DNA of 64,000 nt from Streptomyces sp. 7-21 (lineage in GTDB: Bacteria > Actinomycetota > Actinomycetes > Streptomycetales > Streptomycetaceae), in the NCBI RefSeq assembly GCF_016741785.1, contig NZ_JAERRL010000005.1, forward strand, positions 310,001 to 374,000, read 5' to 3'. This document shows, one piece after another, positions 40,227 through 50,976 of this stretch. The notes beneath the pieces were generated by a model that saw only the letters and a list, made by a program, of their open reading frames with translations, did no database searches and was not told where the DNA came from. Each line of letters begins with the position of its first letter. Within the stretch, counting starts at the first letter, position 1. The position numbers and the translations under genes were made by a program.

Positions 40227-43200
40227 ATGCGTTCTGCGTCCCACCCGGCACGACAGGGGATGTACGACCCGCGCTACGAGCACGACGCCTGCGGCGTCGG
40301 CTTCGTCGCCACGCTCACGGGTGAGGCCAGCCACGACCTCGTCGACAAGGCCCTCACCGTCCTGCGCAACCTGGAGCACCGCGGCGCCACCGGCTCCGAC
40401 CCCGACACCGGTGACGGGGCAGGCATCCTCCTCCAGGTCCCCGACGCGTTCCTCCGCGACGTCGTGCCGTTCCCGCTCCCGGCCGCCGGCTCCTACGCCG
40501 TCGGCACCGCTTTCCTTCCCACCGACGGCCCCGACGCCGCCGCCAGCCAGGTGGCCCGCATCGCCGAGAGCGAAGGGCTCACCGTCCTCGGCTGGCGGGA
40601 CGTCCCCGTCGCGCCCGAGCTGCTCGGCGAGGCGTCCCGCGCCGTGATGCCCGTCTTCCGGCAGCTGTTCGTGGCCGACGCCAAGGGCGCGCTGGAGGGC
40701 ATCGCCCTCGACCGGCGCGCCTTCGTTCTCCGCAAGCGCGCCGAGCACGAGGCCGGGGTCTACTTCCCCTCGCTGTCCGCGCGCACTCTCGTCTACAAGG
40801 GCATGCTCACGACCGGGCAGCTGGAGCCGTTCTACCCCGACCTGTCTGACCGGCGGCTCGCCAGCGCCATCGCCCTGGTCCACTCGCGGTTCTCCACCAA
40901 CACCTTCCCGAGCTGGCCGCTCGCCCACCCCTACCGGTTCGTCGCCCACAACGGCGAGATCAACACCGTCCAGGGCAACCGCAACTGGATGCGCGCCCGC
41001 GAGTCCCAGCTCGCCAGCGACCTGTTCGGCGAGACCATCGACGGCAAGACCCCGCTGGAGCGGGTCTACCCCATCTGCACCCCGGGTGCCTCCGACTCCG
41101 CGACCTTCGACGAGGTCCTCGAACTCCTCCACCTCGGCGGCCGCTCCCTGCCGCACGCCGTGCTGATGATGGTCCCCGAGGCGTGGGAGAACCACGAGTC
41201 CATGGACCCGGCCCGCCGCGCCTTCTACCAGTACCACTCCACGCTGATGGAGCCCTGGGACGGCCCGGCCTGCGTGACGTTCACCGACGGCACCCAGGTC
41301 GGCGCCGTGCTCGACCGCAACGGCCTGCGCCCCGGCCGCTACTGGGTCACCGACGACGGGCTCGTCGTGCTCTCCTCCGAGGTCGGCGTCCTGGACATCC
41401 CGCCCGCCAAGGTCGTCCGCAAGGGCCGCCTCCAGCCGGGCCGGATGTTCCTGGTGGACACCGCCGAGCACCGCATCATCGAGGACGACGAGATCAAGGC
41501 CGCCCTGGCCGCCGAGCACCCCTACGAAGAGTGGCTTGAGGCCGGCCTCATCGACCTCGGCGACCTGCCCGAACGCGAGCACGTCGTCCACACCCACGCC
41601 TCGGTCACCCGCCGCCAGCAGACGTTCGGCTACACCGAGGAGGAGCTGCGGGTCCTGCTGGCCCCCATGGCGAAGACCGGCGCCGAGCCGATCGGCTCCA
41701 TGGGCACCGACACCCCGATCGCCGCCCTGTCGGACCGGCCGCGGCTGATCTTCGACTACTTCACCCAGCTGTTCGCGCAGGTCACCAACCCGCCGCTGGA
41801 CGCCATCCGCGAGGAGCTCGTCACCTCCCTGCACTCCTCGCTCGGGCCGCAGAGCAACCTGCTCGAGCCCACCCCCGCGTCCTGCCGCAGCGTGACCCTG
41901 CCGTTCCCCGTCATCGACAACGACGAGCTGGCCAAGCTCATCCACATCAACGCCGACGGCGACATGCCCGGCTTCGCCTCCGCCACCCTCTCCGGCCTGT
42001 ACCGGGTCGCGGGCGGCGGCCAGGCGCTCGCCGACCGCCTCGCCGAGATCTGCGCCGAGGCCGACGCCGCCATCGCCAGCGGCGCCCGCCTGCTGGTCCT
42101 CTCCGACCGGCACTCCGACGCCGAGCACGCCCCCATCCCGTCGCTGCTGCTCACCTCCGCGGTCCACCACCACCTCATCCGCACCAAGCAGCGCACCCAG
42201 GTCGGGCTGCTCGTCGAGGCCGGCGACGTCCGCGAGGTCCACCACGTGGCGCTGCTCATCGGCTACGGCGCCGCCGCCGTCAACCCCTACCTGGCCATGG
42301 AGACGGTCGAGGACCTCGTCGCCCGCGGCACCTACCTGCCCGGCATCGACGCCCAGACCGCCATCCGCAACCTCATCAAGGCGCTCGGCAAGGGCGTGCT
42401 GAAGGTGATGTCCAAGATGGGCATCTCCACCGTCGCCTCCTACCGCGGCGCTCAGGTCTTCGAGGCCGTCGGCCTGGACCAGTCGTTCGTCGACACCTAC
42501 TTCCACGGCACCACCTCCAAGATCGGCGGCGCCGGGATCGACGTCATCGCCCGCGAGACCGCCGAGCGTCACGCCAAGGCCTACCCCGCCTCCGGCGTCG
42601 CCCCGGCCCACCGCAACCTGGAGATCGGCGGCGAGTACCAGTGGCGCCGCGAGGGCGAACCGCACCTGTTCGACCCCGAGACGGTCTTCCGTCTCCAGCA
42701 CTCCACCCGCGAGCGGCGCTACGACATCTTCCGCCAGTACACGCAGCGGGTGAACGAGCAGTCCGAGCGGCTGATGACGCTGCGCGGCCTGTTCCGCCTG
42801 AAGACCGGCGAGCGCCCGCCCGTGCCGCTGGAGGAGGTCGAGCCCGCCAGCGAGATCGTCAAGCGGTTCTCCACCGGCGCGATGAGCTACGGCTCCATCT
42901 CCAAGGAGGCCCACGAGACCCTCGCCATCGCCATGAACCGGCTGGGCGCCAAGTCCAACACCGGCGAAGGCGGCGAGGACCCCGAGCGGCTGCGCGACCC
43001 CGCCCGCCGCAGCGCCATCAAGCAGGTCGCCTCCGGCCGCTTCGGCGTCACCAGCGAGTACCTCGTCCACGCCGACGACATCCAGATCAAGATGGCGCAG
43101 GGCGCCAAGCCCGGCGAGGGCGGCCAGCTGCCCGGCCACAAGGTGTACCCGTGGGTCGCCAGGACCCGGCACTCCACGCCCGGCGTCGGCCTCATCTCGC

Positions 43201-44789
43201 CGCCGCCGCACCACGACATCTACTCCATCGAGGACCTGGCGCAGCTCATCCACGACCTGAAGAACGCCAACCCCAGCGCCCGCATCCACGTGAAGCTGGT
43301 CTCCGAGGTCGGTGTGGGCACCGTCGCCGCGGGCGTCTCCAAGGCGCACGCCGACGTCGTCCTCATCTCCGGCCACGACGGCGGCACCGGCGCCTCGCCG
43401 CTGACCTCGCTCAAGCACGCCGGCGGCCCCTGGGAGCTGGGCCTCGCCGAGACCCAGCAGACGCTGCTGCTCAACGGGCTGCGCGACCGGATCGTCGTGC
43501 AGACCGACGGCCAGCTCAAGACCGGCCGCGACGTGCTGATCGCCGCGCTGCTCGGCGCCGAGGAGTACGGTTTCGCCACCGCCCCGCTGGTGGTCTCCGG
43601 CTGCGTCCTGATGCGCGTGTGCCACCTGGACACCTGCCCGGTCGGCATCGCCACCCAGAACCCGGTGCTGCGCGAGCGGTTCACCGGCAAGCCGGAGTTC
43701 GTCGAGACGTTCTTCGAGTTCGTCGCCGAAGAGGTCCGCGAGCTGCTCGCCGAACTCGGCTTCCGCAGCCTCGACGAGGCCATCGGCCACGCCGAACTCC
43801 TCGACGTCTCCCGGGCCGTCAACCACTGGAAGGCCCAGGGCCTGGACCTGGCGCCGCTGCTGTACGTGCCCGAGCTGCCCGACGGCGCGGCCCGGCGCCG
43901 CACCACCAGCCAGGACCACGGCCTGGCCAAGGCCCTGGACAACGAGCTGATCCGGCTGGCGGCCGACGCGCTGTCCGCCCCCACCGCCGAGGAGGCGCAG
44001 CCGGTCCGCGCCCAGCTCCCCATCCGCAACATCAACCGCACCGTCGGCACCATGCTCGGCCACGAGGTGACCAAGCGGTTCGGCGGAGCCGGGCTGCCCC
44101 GGGACACCATCGACATCACCTTCACCGGCTCCGCCGGGCAGTCCTTCGGCGCGTTCGTGCCGCACGGCATCACGCTGCGCCTGGAGGGCGACGCCAACGA
44201 CTACGTCGGCAAGGGCCTGTCGGGCGGCCGCATCATCGTCCGCCCCGACCGCGACGCGGAACACCTCCCCGACCACTCCGTCATCGCGGGCAACACCCTC
44301 GCCTACGGCGCCACCGGCGGCGAGATCTACCTGCGGGGCCGGGTCGGCGAGCGGTTCTGCGTGCGCAACTCCGGCGCCACGGTCGTCGCCGAGGGCGTCG
44401 GCGACCACGGCTGCGAGTACATGACCGGCGGCCGGGCCGTCGTGCTCGGCGAGACCGGCCGGAACTTCGCGGCCGGCATGTCCGGCGGCATCGCCTACGT
44501 CCTCGACCTCGACGAGCGCCACGTCAACCCCGGCTTCGTCCAGATCGAGGGGCTGGAGGAGGATGACCGGCAGTGGCTGCACGAGACGGTGCGCCGCCAC
44601 GCCGAGGAGACCGGCTCCGCCGTCGCCGCCAGGCTGCTGGCCAACTGGGAGGCCGCACTGGCGCGTTTCAGCAAGATCATGCCCACCACCTACAAGGCCG
44701 TGCTCGCCGCCAAGGACGCCGCCGAGCGGGCGGGGCTGAGCGAATCGGAGACCCACGAGAAGATGATGGAGGCGGCGACCCATGGCTGA
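40227..44789 (+). CDS. gltB: Glutamate synthase (NADPH) large subunit
   Basis: Makes two glutamates from glutamine and 2-oxoglutarate (GOGAT). The 1520-residue chain has a type II glutaminase domain whose nucleophile is Cys22 in [10 protein letters not shown] after a short propeptide; a central domain; the FMN/synthase domain with [30 protein letters not shown] and [14 protein letters not shown]; the [3Fe-4S] cysteines in [18 protein letters not shown]; and a C-terminal GXGXG helix domain. The ATG at 40227 was chosen, though the ATG at 40260 is possible. It overlaps gltD by 8 bp. Confidence 0.97.
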   Translation: MRSASHPARQGMYDPRYEHDACGVGFVATLTGEASHDLVDKALTVLRNLEHRGATGSDPDTGDGAGILLQVPDAFLRDVVPFPLPAAGSYAVGTAFLPTDGPDAAASQVARIAESEGLTVLGWRDVPVAPELLGEASRAVMPVFRQLFVADAKGALEGIALDRRAFVLRKRAEHEAGVYFPSLSARTLVYKGMLTTGQLEPFYPDLSDRRLASAIALVHSRFSTNTFPSWPLAHPYRFVAHNGEINTVQGNRNWMRARESQLASDLFGETIDGKTPLERVYPICTPGASDSATFDEVLELLHLGGRSLPHAVLMMVPEAWENHESMDPARRAFYQYHSTLMEPWDGPACVTFTDGTQVGAVLDRNGLRPGRYWVTDDGLVVLSSEVGVLDIPPAKVVRKGRLQPGRMFLVDTAEHRIIEDDEIKAALAAEHPYEEWLEAGLIDLGDLPEREHVVHTHASVTRRQQTFGYTEEELRVLLAPMAKTGAEPIGSMGTDTPIAALSDRPRLIFDYFTQLFAQVTNPPLDAIREELVTSLHSSLGPQSNLLEPTPASCRSVTLPFPVIDNDELAKLIHINADGDMPGFASATLSGLYRVAGGGQALADRLAEICAEADAAIASGARLLVLSDRHSDAEHAPIPSLLLTSAVHHHLIRTKQRTQVGLLVEAGDVREVHHVALLIGYGAAAVNPYLAMETVEDLVARGTYLPGIDAQTAIRNLIKALGKGVLKVMSKMGISTVASYRGAQVFEAVGLDQSFVDTYFHGTTSKIGGAGIDVIARETAERHAKAYPASGVAPAHRNLEIGGEYQWRREGEPHLFDPETVFRLQHSTRERRYDIFRQYTQRVNEQSERLMTLRGLFRLKTGERPPVPLEEVEPASEIVKRFSTGAMSYGSISKEAHETLAIAMNRLGAKSNTGEGGEDPERLRDPARRSAIKQVASGRFGVTSEYLVHADDIQIKMAQGAKPGEGGQLPGHKVYPWVARTRHSTPGVGLISPPPHHDIYSIEDLAQLIHDLKNANPSARIHVKLVSEVGVGTVAAGVSKAHADVVLISGHDGGTGASPLTSLKHAGGPWELGLAETQQTLLLNGLRDRIVVQTDGQLKTGRDVLIAALLGAEEYGFATAPLVVSGCVLMRVCHLDTCPVGIATQNPVLRERFTGKPEFVETFFEFVAEEVRELLAELGFRSLDEAIGHAELLDVSRAVNHWKAQGLDLAPLLYVPELPDGAARRRTTSQDHGLAKALDNELIRLAADALSAPTAEEAQPVRAQLPIRNINRTVGTMLGHEVTKRFGGAGLPRDTIDITFTGSAGQSFGAFVPHGITLRLEGDANDYVGKGLSGGRIIVRPDRDAEHLPDHSVIAGNTLAYGATGGEIYLRGRVGERFCVRNSGATVVAEGVGDHGCEYMTGGRAVVLGETGRNFAAGMSGGIAYVLDLDERHVNPGFVQIEGLEEDDRQWLHETVRRHAEETGSAVAARLLANWEAALARFSKIMPTTYKAVLAAKDAAERAGLSESETHEKMMEAATHG

Positions 44790-46242
44790 CCCGAAGGGCT
44801 TCCTCACCACCGGGCGCGAGGTCGCCCAGACCCGCCCGGTCAGTGAGCGCGTCAAGGACTGGAACGAGGTATACGTCCCCGGCTCGCTGCTGCCCATCAT
44901 CAGCAAGCAGGCCGGGCGGTGCATGGACTGCGGCATCCCGTTCTGCCACAACGGCTGCCCGCTGGGGAACCTCATCCCCGAGTGGAACGACTACGCCTAC
45001 CGCGGCGACTGGGCCGCCGCCAGCGAGCGGCTGCACGCCACCAACAACTTCCCGGAGTTCACCGGCCGGCTGTGCCCCGCGCCCTGCGAGTCCGCCTGCG
45101 TCCTGGGCATCAACCAGCCCCCCGTGACCATCAAGAACGTCGAGGTCACCATCATCGACAAGGCGTGGGAGGCCGGGCGCGTCACCCCGCAGCCGCCGCA
45201 GCGGCTGTCCGGCAAGACCGTCGCCGTCATCGGCTCGGGCCCTGCCGGCCTCGCCGCCGCCCAGCAGCTCACCCGCGCCGGCCACACCGTCGCCGTCTAC
45301 GAGCGCGCCGACCGCATCGGCGGCCTGCTGCGGTACGGCATCCCCGAGTTCAAGATGGAGAAGCGGCACCTCAACCGCCGCATCGAGCAGATGCGGGCCG
45401 AGGGCACCAAGTTCCGCACCGGCATCGAGGTCGGCCGCGACATCGACGCCGCCGCGCTGCGCAAGCGGTACGACGCCGTCGTCATCGCCGCGGGCGCCAC
45501 CACCCCCCGCGACCTGCCCGTGCCGGGCCGCGAGCTGAAGGGCGTGCACCAGGCCATGGAGTACCTGCCGCTGGCCAACAAGGTGCAGGAGGGCGACCTG
45601 GTGGAGTCGCCCATCTCCGCCAAGGGCAAGCACGTCGTGGTCATCGGCGGCGGCGACACCGGTGCCGACTGCGTCGGCACCGCCCACCGCCAGGGCGCCG
45701 CGTCCGTCACCCAGCTGGAGATCATGCCCAGGCCGGGGGAGGAGCGGCCCCCGCACCAGCCGTGGCCCACCTACCCGATGACGTTCAAGGTCACCTCCGC
45801 GCACGAGGAGGGCGGCGAACGCCTCTACGAGGTGTCCACCACCCGCTTCGAAGGCGACGAGAACGGCAACGTGCAGTGGCTGCACCTGGTCGAGGTCGAC
45901 TTCCGGGACGGCAGGTTCCACCCCCGGCCGGGCACCGAACGCCGCATCCCCGCCCAGCTCGTCACCCTCGCCATGGGCTTCACCGGCACCGACCAGGAGA
46001 ACGGCCTGGTCAGCCAGTTCGGCCTGGAGCTCGACGAGCGCGGCAACATCGCCCGTGACGCCGACTACGCCACCAACGTCGACGGCGTGTTCGTCGCGGG
46101 CGACGCCGGGCGCGGCCAGTCCCTCATCGTCTGGGCCATCGCCGAGGGCCGCGCCGCCGCCAGGGGTGTGGACCGGTACCTCACCGGGGAGAGCAGCCTG
46201 CCCTACCCGATCCGGCCCACCGACCGGGCGCTCGCCGTCTGA
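44782..46242 (+). CDS. gltD: Glutamate synthase small subunit
   Basis: The NADPH-oxidising subunit of GOGAT, 486 residues. N-terminal cysteines for [4Fe-4S] clusters are in [17 protein letters not shown] and [12 protein letters not shown]. The FAD-binding motif is [15 protein letters not shown] and the NADPH motif [13 protein letters not shown]; the second FAD contact is [16 protein letters not shown]. The ATG at 44782 lies 8 bp inside the gltB end, so translation is coupled. It is followed by a 143-bp region with DasR-type sites. Confidence 0.97.
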   Translation: MADPKGFLTTGREVAQTRPVSERVKDWNEVYVPGSLLPIISKQAGRCMDCGIPFCHNGCPLGNLIPEWNDYAYRGDWAAASERLHATNNFPEFTGRLCPAPCESACVLGINQPPVTIKNVEVTIIDKAWEAGRVTPQPPQRLSGKTVAVIGSGPAGLAAAQQLTRAGHTVAVYERADRIGGLLRYGIPEFKMEKRHLNRRIEQMRAEGTKFRTGIEVGRDIDAAALRKRYDAVVIAAGATTPRDLPVPGRELKGVHQAMEYLPLANKVQEGDLVESPISAKGKHVVVIGGGDTGADCVGTAHRQGAASVTQLEIMPRPGEERPPHQPWPTYPMTFKVTSAHEEGGERLYEVSTTRFEGDENGNVQWLHLVEVDFRDGRFHPRPGTERRIPAQLVTLAMGFTGTDQENGLVSQFGLELDERGNIARDADYATNVDGVFVAGDAGRGQSLIVWAIAEGRAAARGVDRYLTGESSLPYPIRPTDRALAV

Positions 46243-46267
46243 CCCCTCCCACCTCACCGTCCCCTCC

Positions 46268-46283
46268 AGTGGTGTAGACCACT
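46268..46283. promoter_or_regulatory. DasR-responsive element (dre) 1
   Basis: AGTGGTGTAGACCACT, an almost perfect inverted repeat (AGTGGT...ACCACT) matching the dre consensus ACTGGTCTAGACCACT at 14 of 16 positions. It lies 103 bp upstream of the binding-protein start, in the gap after gltD. DasR is the GntR-family regulator of GlcNAc and chitin use in Streptomyces. Confidence 0.8.
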
Positions 46284-46356
46284 AACGGTGCCGTTCCGTG
46301 ATACCGGCATCTAGTAAGCCCGCGGGCGCGCTGCCACAATCGACGCTCACCAGCGC

Positions 46357-46372
46357 GATGGTCTACGCAACT
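46357..46372. promoter_or_regulatory. Degenerate dre site 2
   Basis: GATGGTCTACGCAACT keeps the left half TGGTCTA and the end ACT of the dre consensus (11 of 16). It lies just before the ribosome-binding site GGAGGGG of the dasA-like gene. Two dre sites ahead of dasA would match what is remembered for S. coelicolor. Confidence 0.45.
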
Positions 46373-46385
46373 GGAGGGGACCGCC

Positions 46386-47690
46386 ATGACGCACTCTCCC
46401 CGGGGCAGAACCCCCCGCGGCAGGGCCCGCCGGCTGACCGCCGCAGCGGCCGTACTCTCCCTCGCCGCCCTCACCGCGTGCGGCGACGAGGGCAGCGGCT
46501 CCTCCTCCGGCGGCGGCACGCTCGACGTATGGATCATGGAGGGCACCAACCCCGACGCCCGCCCCTACTTCGACGACCTCGCCGCCGCCTTCGAAGAGCG
46601 CACCGGCGCCACCCTCAACGTCCAGTTCATCCAGTGGGCCGACGCCCACGACCGCTTCATCACCGCCATGGCCGGCAACGAGCTGCCCGACGTCGCCGAG
46701 TTCGGCACCACCTGGGCCGCCGAATTCGCCGCCGCCGGCGCCCTGACCGACCTCACCGACACCATCGAGGAAGCCGGCCTGACCGACGACCTCGTCCCCG
46801 CACTCGCCGAGGCCGCCACCGTCGACGGCCGCATGTACGGCATGCCCTGGTACGCCGGCGTCCGCTCCCTGATGTACCGCGCCGACATCTTCGACGAACA
46901 CGACCTCGAACCCCCCACCACCTGGCAGGAACTGCGCGACGTCGCCCTCCAGCTGCGGGACCTCGAACCCGACATGATCCCCTTCCCGGTCAGCGGCGAC
47001 AGCGAGTACGGCCTCTACCCGTTCATCTGGGGCGCCGGCGGCGACCTCGCCCGCCAGAACGACGACGGCCAGTGGGAAGCCACCATCAACGAACCCGAAG
47101 CCGTCGAAGGCATCGAGTTCTACACCTCCCTCGCCACCGAAGACGGCCTGTCCGTCGCCGCCGCCAACACCTGGCTGGAGACCGACCAGCTCGAAAGCTT
47201 CCAGAACGGCGAAGCCGCCATGGTCCTCAACGGCAACTGGACCGTCGCCACCCTCCTCGAAGACGACCCCGCCTGGGAAGACCGCCTCGGCGTCGTCCCC
47301 ATACCCGGCCAGGACGGCGGCTTCAGCCCCTCCTTCGTCGGCGGCTCCCTCCTCGGCGAGTTCAACAGCGACCAGCCCGACCTCGCCTGGGAACTCATCG
47401 AGATGATGTCCACCGGCGAGTACGGCGCCCAGTGGGCCGAGGAATCCGGCTACTTCCCCGGCCAGCAGTCACAGCTCGAACAGGTACAGCAGCAGGCCGA
47501 CCCGCTCGTCGCCCCCTTCGCCCAGCAGATGAACGAAGCCGGCGCCACCGTCCCCGTCGCCGAACCCTGGGGCGCCATCCAGGGCGAAAAGATCATCAGC
47601 CAGATGCTCCAGGCCATACTCGGCGGCGAATCCGTGCAGGCAGCGGCCGACCGGGCCGCCGAAGCGATGGACGAGAACTTTGCCGGCTGA
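46386..47690 (+). CDS. dasA: Chitobiose/GlcNAc-type ABC binding lipoprotein (DasA-like)
   Basis: A 434-residue extracellular sugar-binding lipoprotein. The signal peptide has twin Arg in RGRARRLTAAAAVLSLA and lipobox LTAC. The mature part begins TLDVWIMEGTNPDARPYFDD and includes VDGRMYGMPWYAGVRSLMYR, as in DasA/NgcE-type receptors. GGAGGGG precedes the ATG. Two dre-like sites upstream suggest control by DasR and hence chitobiose or GlcNAc uptake. The assignment rests on these sites and general likeness, not on a search. Confidence 0.7.
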   Translation: MTHSPRGRTPRGRARRLTAAAAVLSLAALTACGDEGSGSSSGGGTLDVWIMEGTNPDARPYFDDLAAAFEERTGATLNVQFIQWADAHDRFITAMAGNELPDVAEFGTTWAAEFAAAGALTDLTDTIEEAGLTDDLVPALAEAATVDGRMYGMPWYAGVRSLMYRADIFDEHDLEPPTTWQELRDVALQLRDLEPDMIPFPVSGDSEYGLYPFIWGAGGDLARQNDDGQWEATINEPEAVEGIEFYTSLATEDGLSVAAANTWLETDQLESFQNGEAAMVLNGNWTVATLLEDDPAWEDRLGVVPIPGQDGGFSPSFVGGSLLGEFNSDQPDLAWELIEMMSTGEYGAQWAEESGYFPGQQSQLEQVQQQADPLVAPFAQQMNEAGATVPVAEPWGAIQGEKIISQMLQAILGGESVQAAADRAAEAMDENFAG

Positions 47691-48729
47691 CACCCAGACC
47701 ACCGGCGGCCCCAACGGCGCCAGCGACGGGGGCGGTGCCGCCGGCGGCACCGCCCCCGCCCCCGTCAAGGCCCCCGGCACCCCCGGCAGCAGCGGCACCC
47801 CGCCCCGGCCCCAGCGCCCCCGCAGAACCGGCCCGGCCCGCGCCGCCCTGCGGCCCTGGCTGCTCCTGGCCCCCGCCCTCGCCGTCCTCGCCGTCCTGCT
47901 GCTGTGGCCGATCGCCCGCGTCGTCATGCTGTCCTTCCAGGACTACGGCCTGCGGGAGATCAACACCGGCGAGACCAACTACACCGGCCTCGACAACTAC
48001 CGGGACATCCTCAGCGACGGCTTCCTGTGGGACACCGTCCTGCCCAACACCGTGGTCTTCGCCGCCCTGTGCGTCGGACTCACCGTCCTCCTCGGCACCC
48101 TCGTCGCCCTGCTGCTCCAGCGCCTCGGCCGCACCTGGCGCACCATCTGCTCCACCGTCATCCTCGCCGCCTGGGCCATGCCCGCCGTCACCGGCACCTA
48201 CGTGTGGATCTGGATCTTCGACCCGCTCAACGGCATCGTCAGCGGCGGCCTCGACAGCATCGGCGCCATCGAACCCCGCGAAACCAACTGGTTCACCGAC
48301 CGCTGGGCGTTCTACGGCATCGCCACCCTCAACGTCGTCCACCACAGCTTCCCGTTCGTCGCCCTCACGGTCTACGCCGGACTGCTCACCATCCCCCGCG
48401 AACTCCCCGAAGCGGCCCTCATGGACGGCGCCAACGCCTGGCAGCGGTTCCGGCACATCACCGTCCCCACCCTCCGCCCCGTCTTCCTCGTCGTCACCAT
48501 CCTGTCCACCATCTGGGACTTCAAGGTCTTCGCGCAGATCTACCTCATGCCAGGCGGCAGCGGCAGCAACCCCGACGTCCTCAACCTCGGCGTCTGGTCC
48601 TACATCGAGTCCTTCAACCGCAACGCCTACGGCACCGGCTCCGCCATCGCCGTCCTCCTCACCCTCCTGCTCCTGGCCATCACCGTCCTGTACGTCAGGG
48701 CCCTGTTCAAGGAGAGGGACGAACTGTGA
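47680..48729 (+). CDS. dasB: Sugar ABC transporter permease (DasB-like)
   Basis: A 349-residue MalF-type permease with a Gly/Pro/Thr-rich cytoplasmic N-terminus (1-50) and six helices. The EAA loop is ELPEAALMDGANAWQRFRHITV. The only in-frame start near the expected place is TTG at 47680, which overlaps the dasA-like gene by 11 bp; TTG is unusual here, and a later start would lose the first helix. Its stop overlaps the next gene. No ATPase follows, so a shared MsiK ATPase is likely. Confidence 0.72.
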   Translation: MPADTQTTGGPNGASDGGGAAGGTAPAPVKAPGTPGSSGTPPRPQRPRRTGPARAALRPWLLLAPALAVLAVLLLWPIARVVMLSFQDYGLREINTGETNYTGLDNYRDILSDGFLWDTVLPNTVVFAALCVGLTVLLGTLVALLLQRLGRTWRTICSTVILAAWAMPAVTGTYVWIWIFDPLNGIVSGGLDSIGAIEPRETNWFTDRWAFYGIATLNVVHHSFPFVALTVYAGLLTIPRELPEAALMDGANAWQRFRHITVPTLRPVFLVVTILSTIWDFKVFAQIYLMPGGSGSNPDVLNLGVWSYIESFNRNAYGTGSAIAVLLTLLLLAITVLYVRALFKERDEL

Positions 48730-49556
48730 CCCGCGCCCGCCGCTCCACCGCAAGCCGCCTGGGACTCGGAGCCGCCGTCGCCGCCCTGCTGGCCTTCACC
48801 CTCTTCCCCGTCTACTGGATGGTCAGCTCCGCCCTCGACCCCGGCGCCGGCCACCGCGGCGCCGCCGTCCTCCCCGAAGGCCTCACCCTCGACCACTTCC
48901 GGTACGTCCTCGACACCGGCGACTTCAGCCGCTACCTCGCCAACTCCGCCCTGGTCGGCCTGGGAACCGTCCTGCTCTCCGGCCTGCTCGCCCTCTTCGC
49001 CGCCGTCGCCGTCGCCCGCTTCCAGTTCCGCATGCGCACCACCGTGCTCGTCCTCATCCTCGTCGTGCAGATGGTGCCGCTCGAAGCCCTCGTCATCCCG
49101 CTCTTCCTCCAGATGCGCGACCTGGACATGCTCAACAGCCTCCTCGGCCTCACCCTCGTCTACCTGGCCTTCTCCCTGCCGTTCGCGGTCTGGACCCTCC
49201 GCGGCTTCGTCGCCGCCGTCCCCAGGGAAGTCGAGGAAGCCGCCTACCTCGACGGCTGCGGCTGGTGGCGCATGTTCACCTCCGTGCTGCTGCCCCTCGT
49301 CGCCCCCGGACTCGTCGCCACCAGCATCTTCGCCTTCATCGTCGCCTGGAACGAGTTCGTCCTCGCCTTCACCTTCCTCCAGGACGACACCAAGTACACC
49401 GCCGCCGTCGGCCTCCACCGCTTCTTCGGCCAGTACGACACCGAATGGGGCGCCGTCATGGCCGGCTCCACCCTCATCACCCTCCCGGTGCTCGTCTTCT
49501 TCGTCCTCGTCCAGCGCCGCCTCGCCGGCGGACTCGCCGCCGGCGCCATCCGCTGA
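48726..49556 (+). CDS. dasC: Sugar ABC transporter permease (DasC-like)
   Basis: A 276-residue MalG-type permease with six helices. The EAA loop is EVEEAAYLDGCGWWRMFTSVLLP, and the C-terminus VQRRLAGGLAAGAIR is typical. GTG at 48726 overlaps the preceding stop (GTGA). It completes the binding-protein and two-permease importer. The absence of an ATPase gene is normal for Streptomyces CUT1 systems. Confidence 0.75.
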   Translation: MTRARRSTASRLGLGAAVAALLAFTLFPVYWMVSSALDPGAGHRGAAVLPEGLTLDHFRYVLDTGDFSRYLANSALVGLGTVLLSGLLALFAAVAVARFQFRMRTTVLVLILVVQMVPLEALVIPLFLQMRDLDMLNSLLGLTLVYLAFSLPFAVWTLRGFVAAVPREVEEAAYLDGCGWWRMFTSVLLPLVAPGLVATSIFAFIVAWNEFVLAFTFLQDDTKYTAAVGLHRFFGQYDTEWGAVMAGSTLITLPVLVFFVLVQRRLAGGLAAGAIR

Positions 49557-49608
49557 CCCCCACGCACCCGGCCGCCGCCTGACCGCCGCGGATGGTATGC
49601 CTGCTGCC

Positions 49609-49821
49609 ATGACCGCTGACCCCCAGCCCCTGCCTGGCGCGGACGAGGCGCCGCCCGAACAGCCGCCCGAGGTGCTGTGCGCGCTGTGCGGGCGGCCGCT
49701 GCACGACCGCCTGGCCCGGCAGTGGCGCCTGGGCCCCGAATGCCGCGAGAAGCTGAAGCTGCGGCTCGCCCCCTCACCGCCGCCGCACGAACCGGCGCAA
49801 GAGACGCTGCCGGGCATCTGA
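49609..49821 (+). CDS. Small zinc-ribbon-like protein
   Basis: A 70-residue protein with CALCGRPLHDRLARQWRLGPEC near the middle: a CxxC pair followed by a third Cys, suggesting metal binding. It resembles the DUF6011 type of small actinomycete proteins, from memory. ATG at 49609 is used; ATG at 49597 would add four residues. The C-terminus is Pro-rich. Role unknown. Confidence 0.6.
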   Translation: MTADPQPLPGADEAPPEQPPEVLCALCGRPLHDRLARQWRLGPECREKLKLRLAPSPPPHEPAQETLPGI

Positions 49822-50586
49822 CCGGACGCCAGCACCCAAGCGGCGCGCAGCCCGAACACGGCCTCACATCCGGGACCACGTCGACCTCACAGCCCGGCGC
49901 GAAGGGAGCAAACCCTGCGCCAGCAACGGGCGTATGACCACCAGGCACCGCAACGACGACCACACGCGCACCACATCGAGGCCGGCCCCGCCGCCGTATC
50001 CGGCGAGCAGGTCGCCAAGGCGGTCCGGAGCCCGCGGCCGCAGGGCCGCCCCGGCCATCTCGCGGCTGCGGGCGACCAGGCCGGCAGGCAGAACGCCGGT
50101 GGCCACCAGCCGCTCGCACTCCTCGTCAAGCTCCGCCGCCAGCGCGGCGGCGCCTCGCGCACCCTCCGCAGGGCGGCACCCGCCGCGGCCCACGCCCGCC
50201 GCCGACGCACCCGACAGCCCCCCGAGACGCCCCAGCACGGTGCCCGGCACGCGGCGGTCGCCAGCACCGGCGGCTGCCGCCACAGCACACGCGGAACCGG
50301 AACCAGCGCCCGCGACATCGCCCCCCGGCGTCGACGCGCGCCTGGCCGGTATCCACTTCCAGCAACACCTCACCCACGCGCAGGGGCGCCCCCTCAGCAT
50401 GGCCGACGACGACCTCGCCCCCGGCCATGAGCGGCAAGCGTCCCCGGAGAAGCACGCCCGCGCCACGGAAGTCCCGGGCGCCGCCGCTGCCCGCGCTCCG
50501 CCGCACCCGGCGCCCCGCCCGGCCAGCGTCCGGATCGTGGCCTCACCCCGCTCACCCCCCGCCGCGGCCGCATAGGCTTAGCCACC
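49822..50586. other. 765-bp region with decayed gene remnant
   Basis: No intact gene was accepted between the zinc-ribbon gene and chorismate mutase. Rightward frames are Arg/Pro/Ser-rich with rare codons. The minus strand shows good codon structure in two different frames that meet at a G-run (see the pseudogene entry). Confidence 0.45.
49864..50506 (-). pseudogene. Possible frameshifted gene with lipoyl-like segment
   Basis: Two minus-strand frames look coding in turn. The upstream one (from GTG at 50506) contains EGAPLRVGEVLLEVDTGQARVDAGG, like the hairpin of a lipoyl/biotinyl domain but with Gln where the modified Lys would be. After the C-run at 50321-50326 the plausible frame switches to one reading LDEECERLVATGVLPAGLVARSRE with about 90% G/C third positions, ending at 49864. 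A single-base indel in the homopolymer would join them. Both the family and the joining are uncertain; sequencing error is an alternative. Confidence 0.3.
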
Positions 50587-50934
50587 ATGAAGAGCCTCGA
50601 TGACCTCGACGACAGCGTGCGCGAGGAGCTGCTCCAGCTCCGCGAAAGCATCGACAACATCGACGCCGCCGTCGTCCACATGCTCGCCGAGCGCTTCAAG
50701 TGCACCCAGCGCGTCGGCAAGCTCAAGGCGGAACACGACCTCCCGGCCGCCGACCCCGAACGCGAGGCCCGCCAGATCGCCCGGCTGCGGCGCCTCGCCG
50801 AAAGCGCCCGCCTCGACCCGGGGTTCGCCGAGAAGCTGCTCAACTTCATCATCGCCGAGGTCATCCGCCACCACGAAACCCTCGCCAGCGCCTCCGACAC
50901 CGCCAGGCCGGACGGCGGCGCCCGCCGCCCCTGA
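50587..50934 (+). CDS. Chorismate mutase, AroQ class
   Basis: Rearranges chorismate to prephenate at the branch to phenylalanine and tyrosine. The 115-residue helical protein has the AroQ pattern LRESIDNIDAAVVHMLAERFKCTQRVGKLKA (about 18-48) with Arg and Lys active-site residues, then DPEREARQIARL and FIIAEVIRHHE. It is monofunctional, with no DAHP synthase or prephenate dehydratase fusion. The ATG is at 50587. It competes with TrpE of this window for chorismate. Confidence 0.93.
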   Translation: MKSLDDLDDSVREELLQLRESIDNIDAAVVHMLAERFKCTQRVGKLKAEHDLPAADPEREARQIARLRRLAESARLDPGFAEKLLNFIIAEVIRHHETLASASDTARPDGGARRP

Positions 50935-50976
50935 AACCCCCTGGCCCCGGCGGCCGCGACCGCCTACGGTGCCCGC

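Noticed and set aside
40074-44975. Open frame of about 1630 codons on the minus strand opposite gltB
   Set aside because: Gly/Val/Asp/Gln-rich shadow of gltB, which has full domain evidence on the plus strand.
49934-50575. Rightward frame of about 210 codons between the zinc-ribbon gene and chorismate mutase
   Set aside because: Uses many rare AGG, AGA, CCA and ACA codons and is low-complexity, while the minus strand shows better codon structure.
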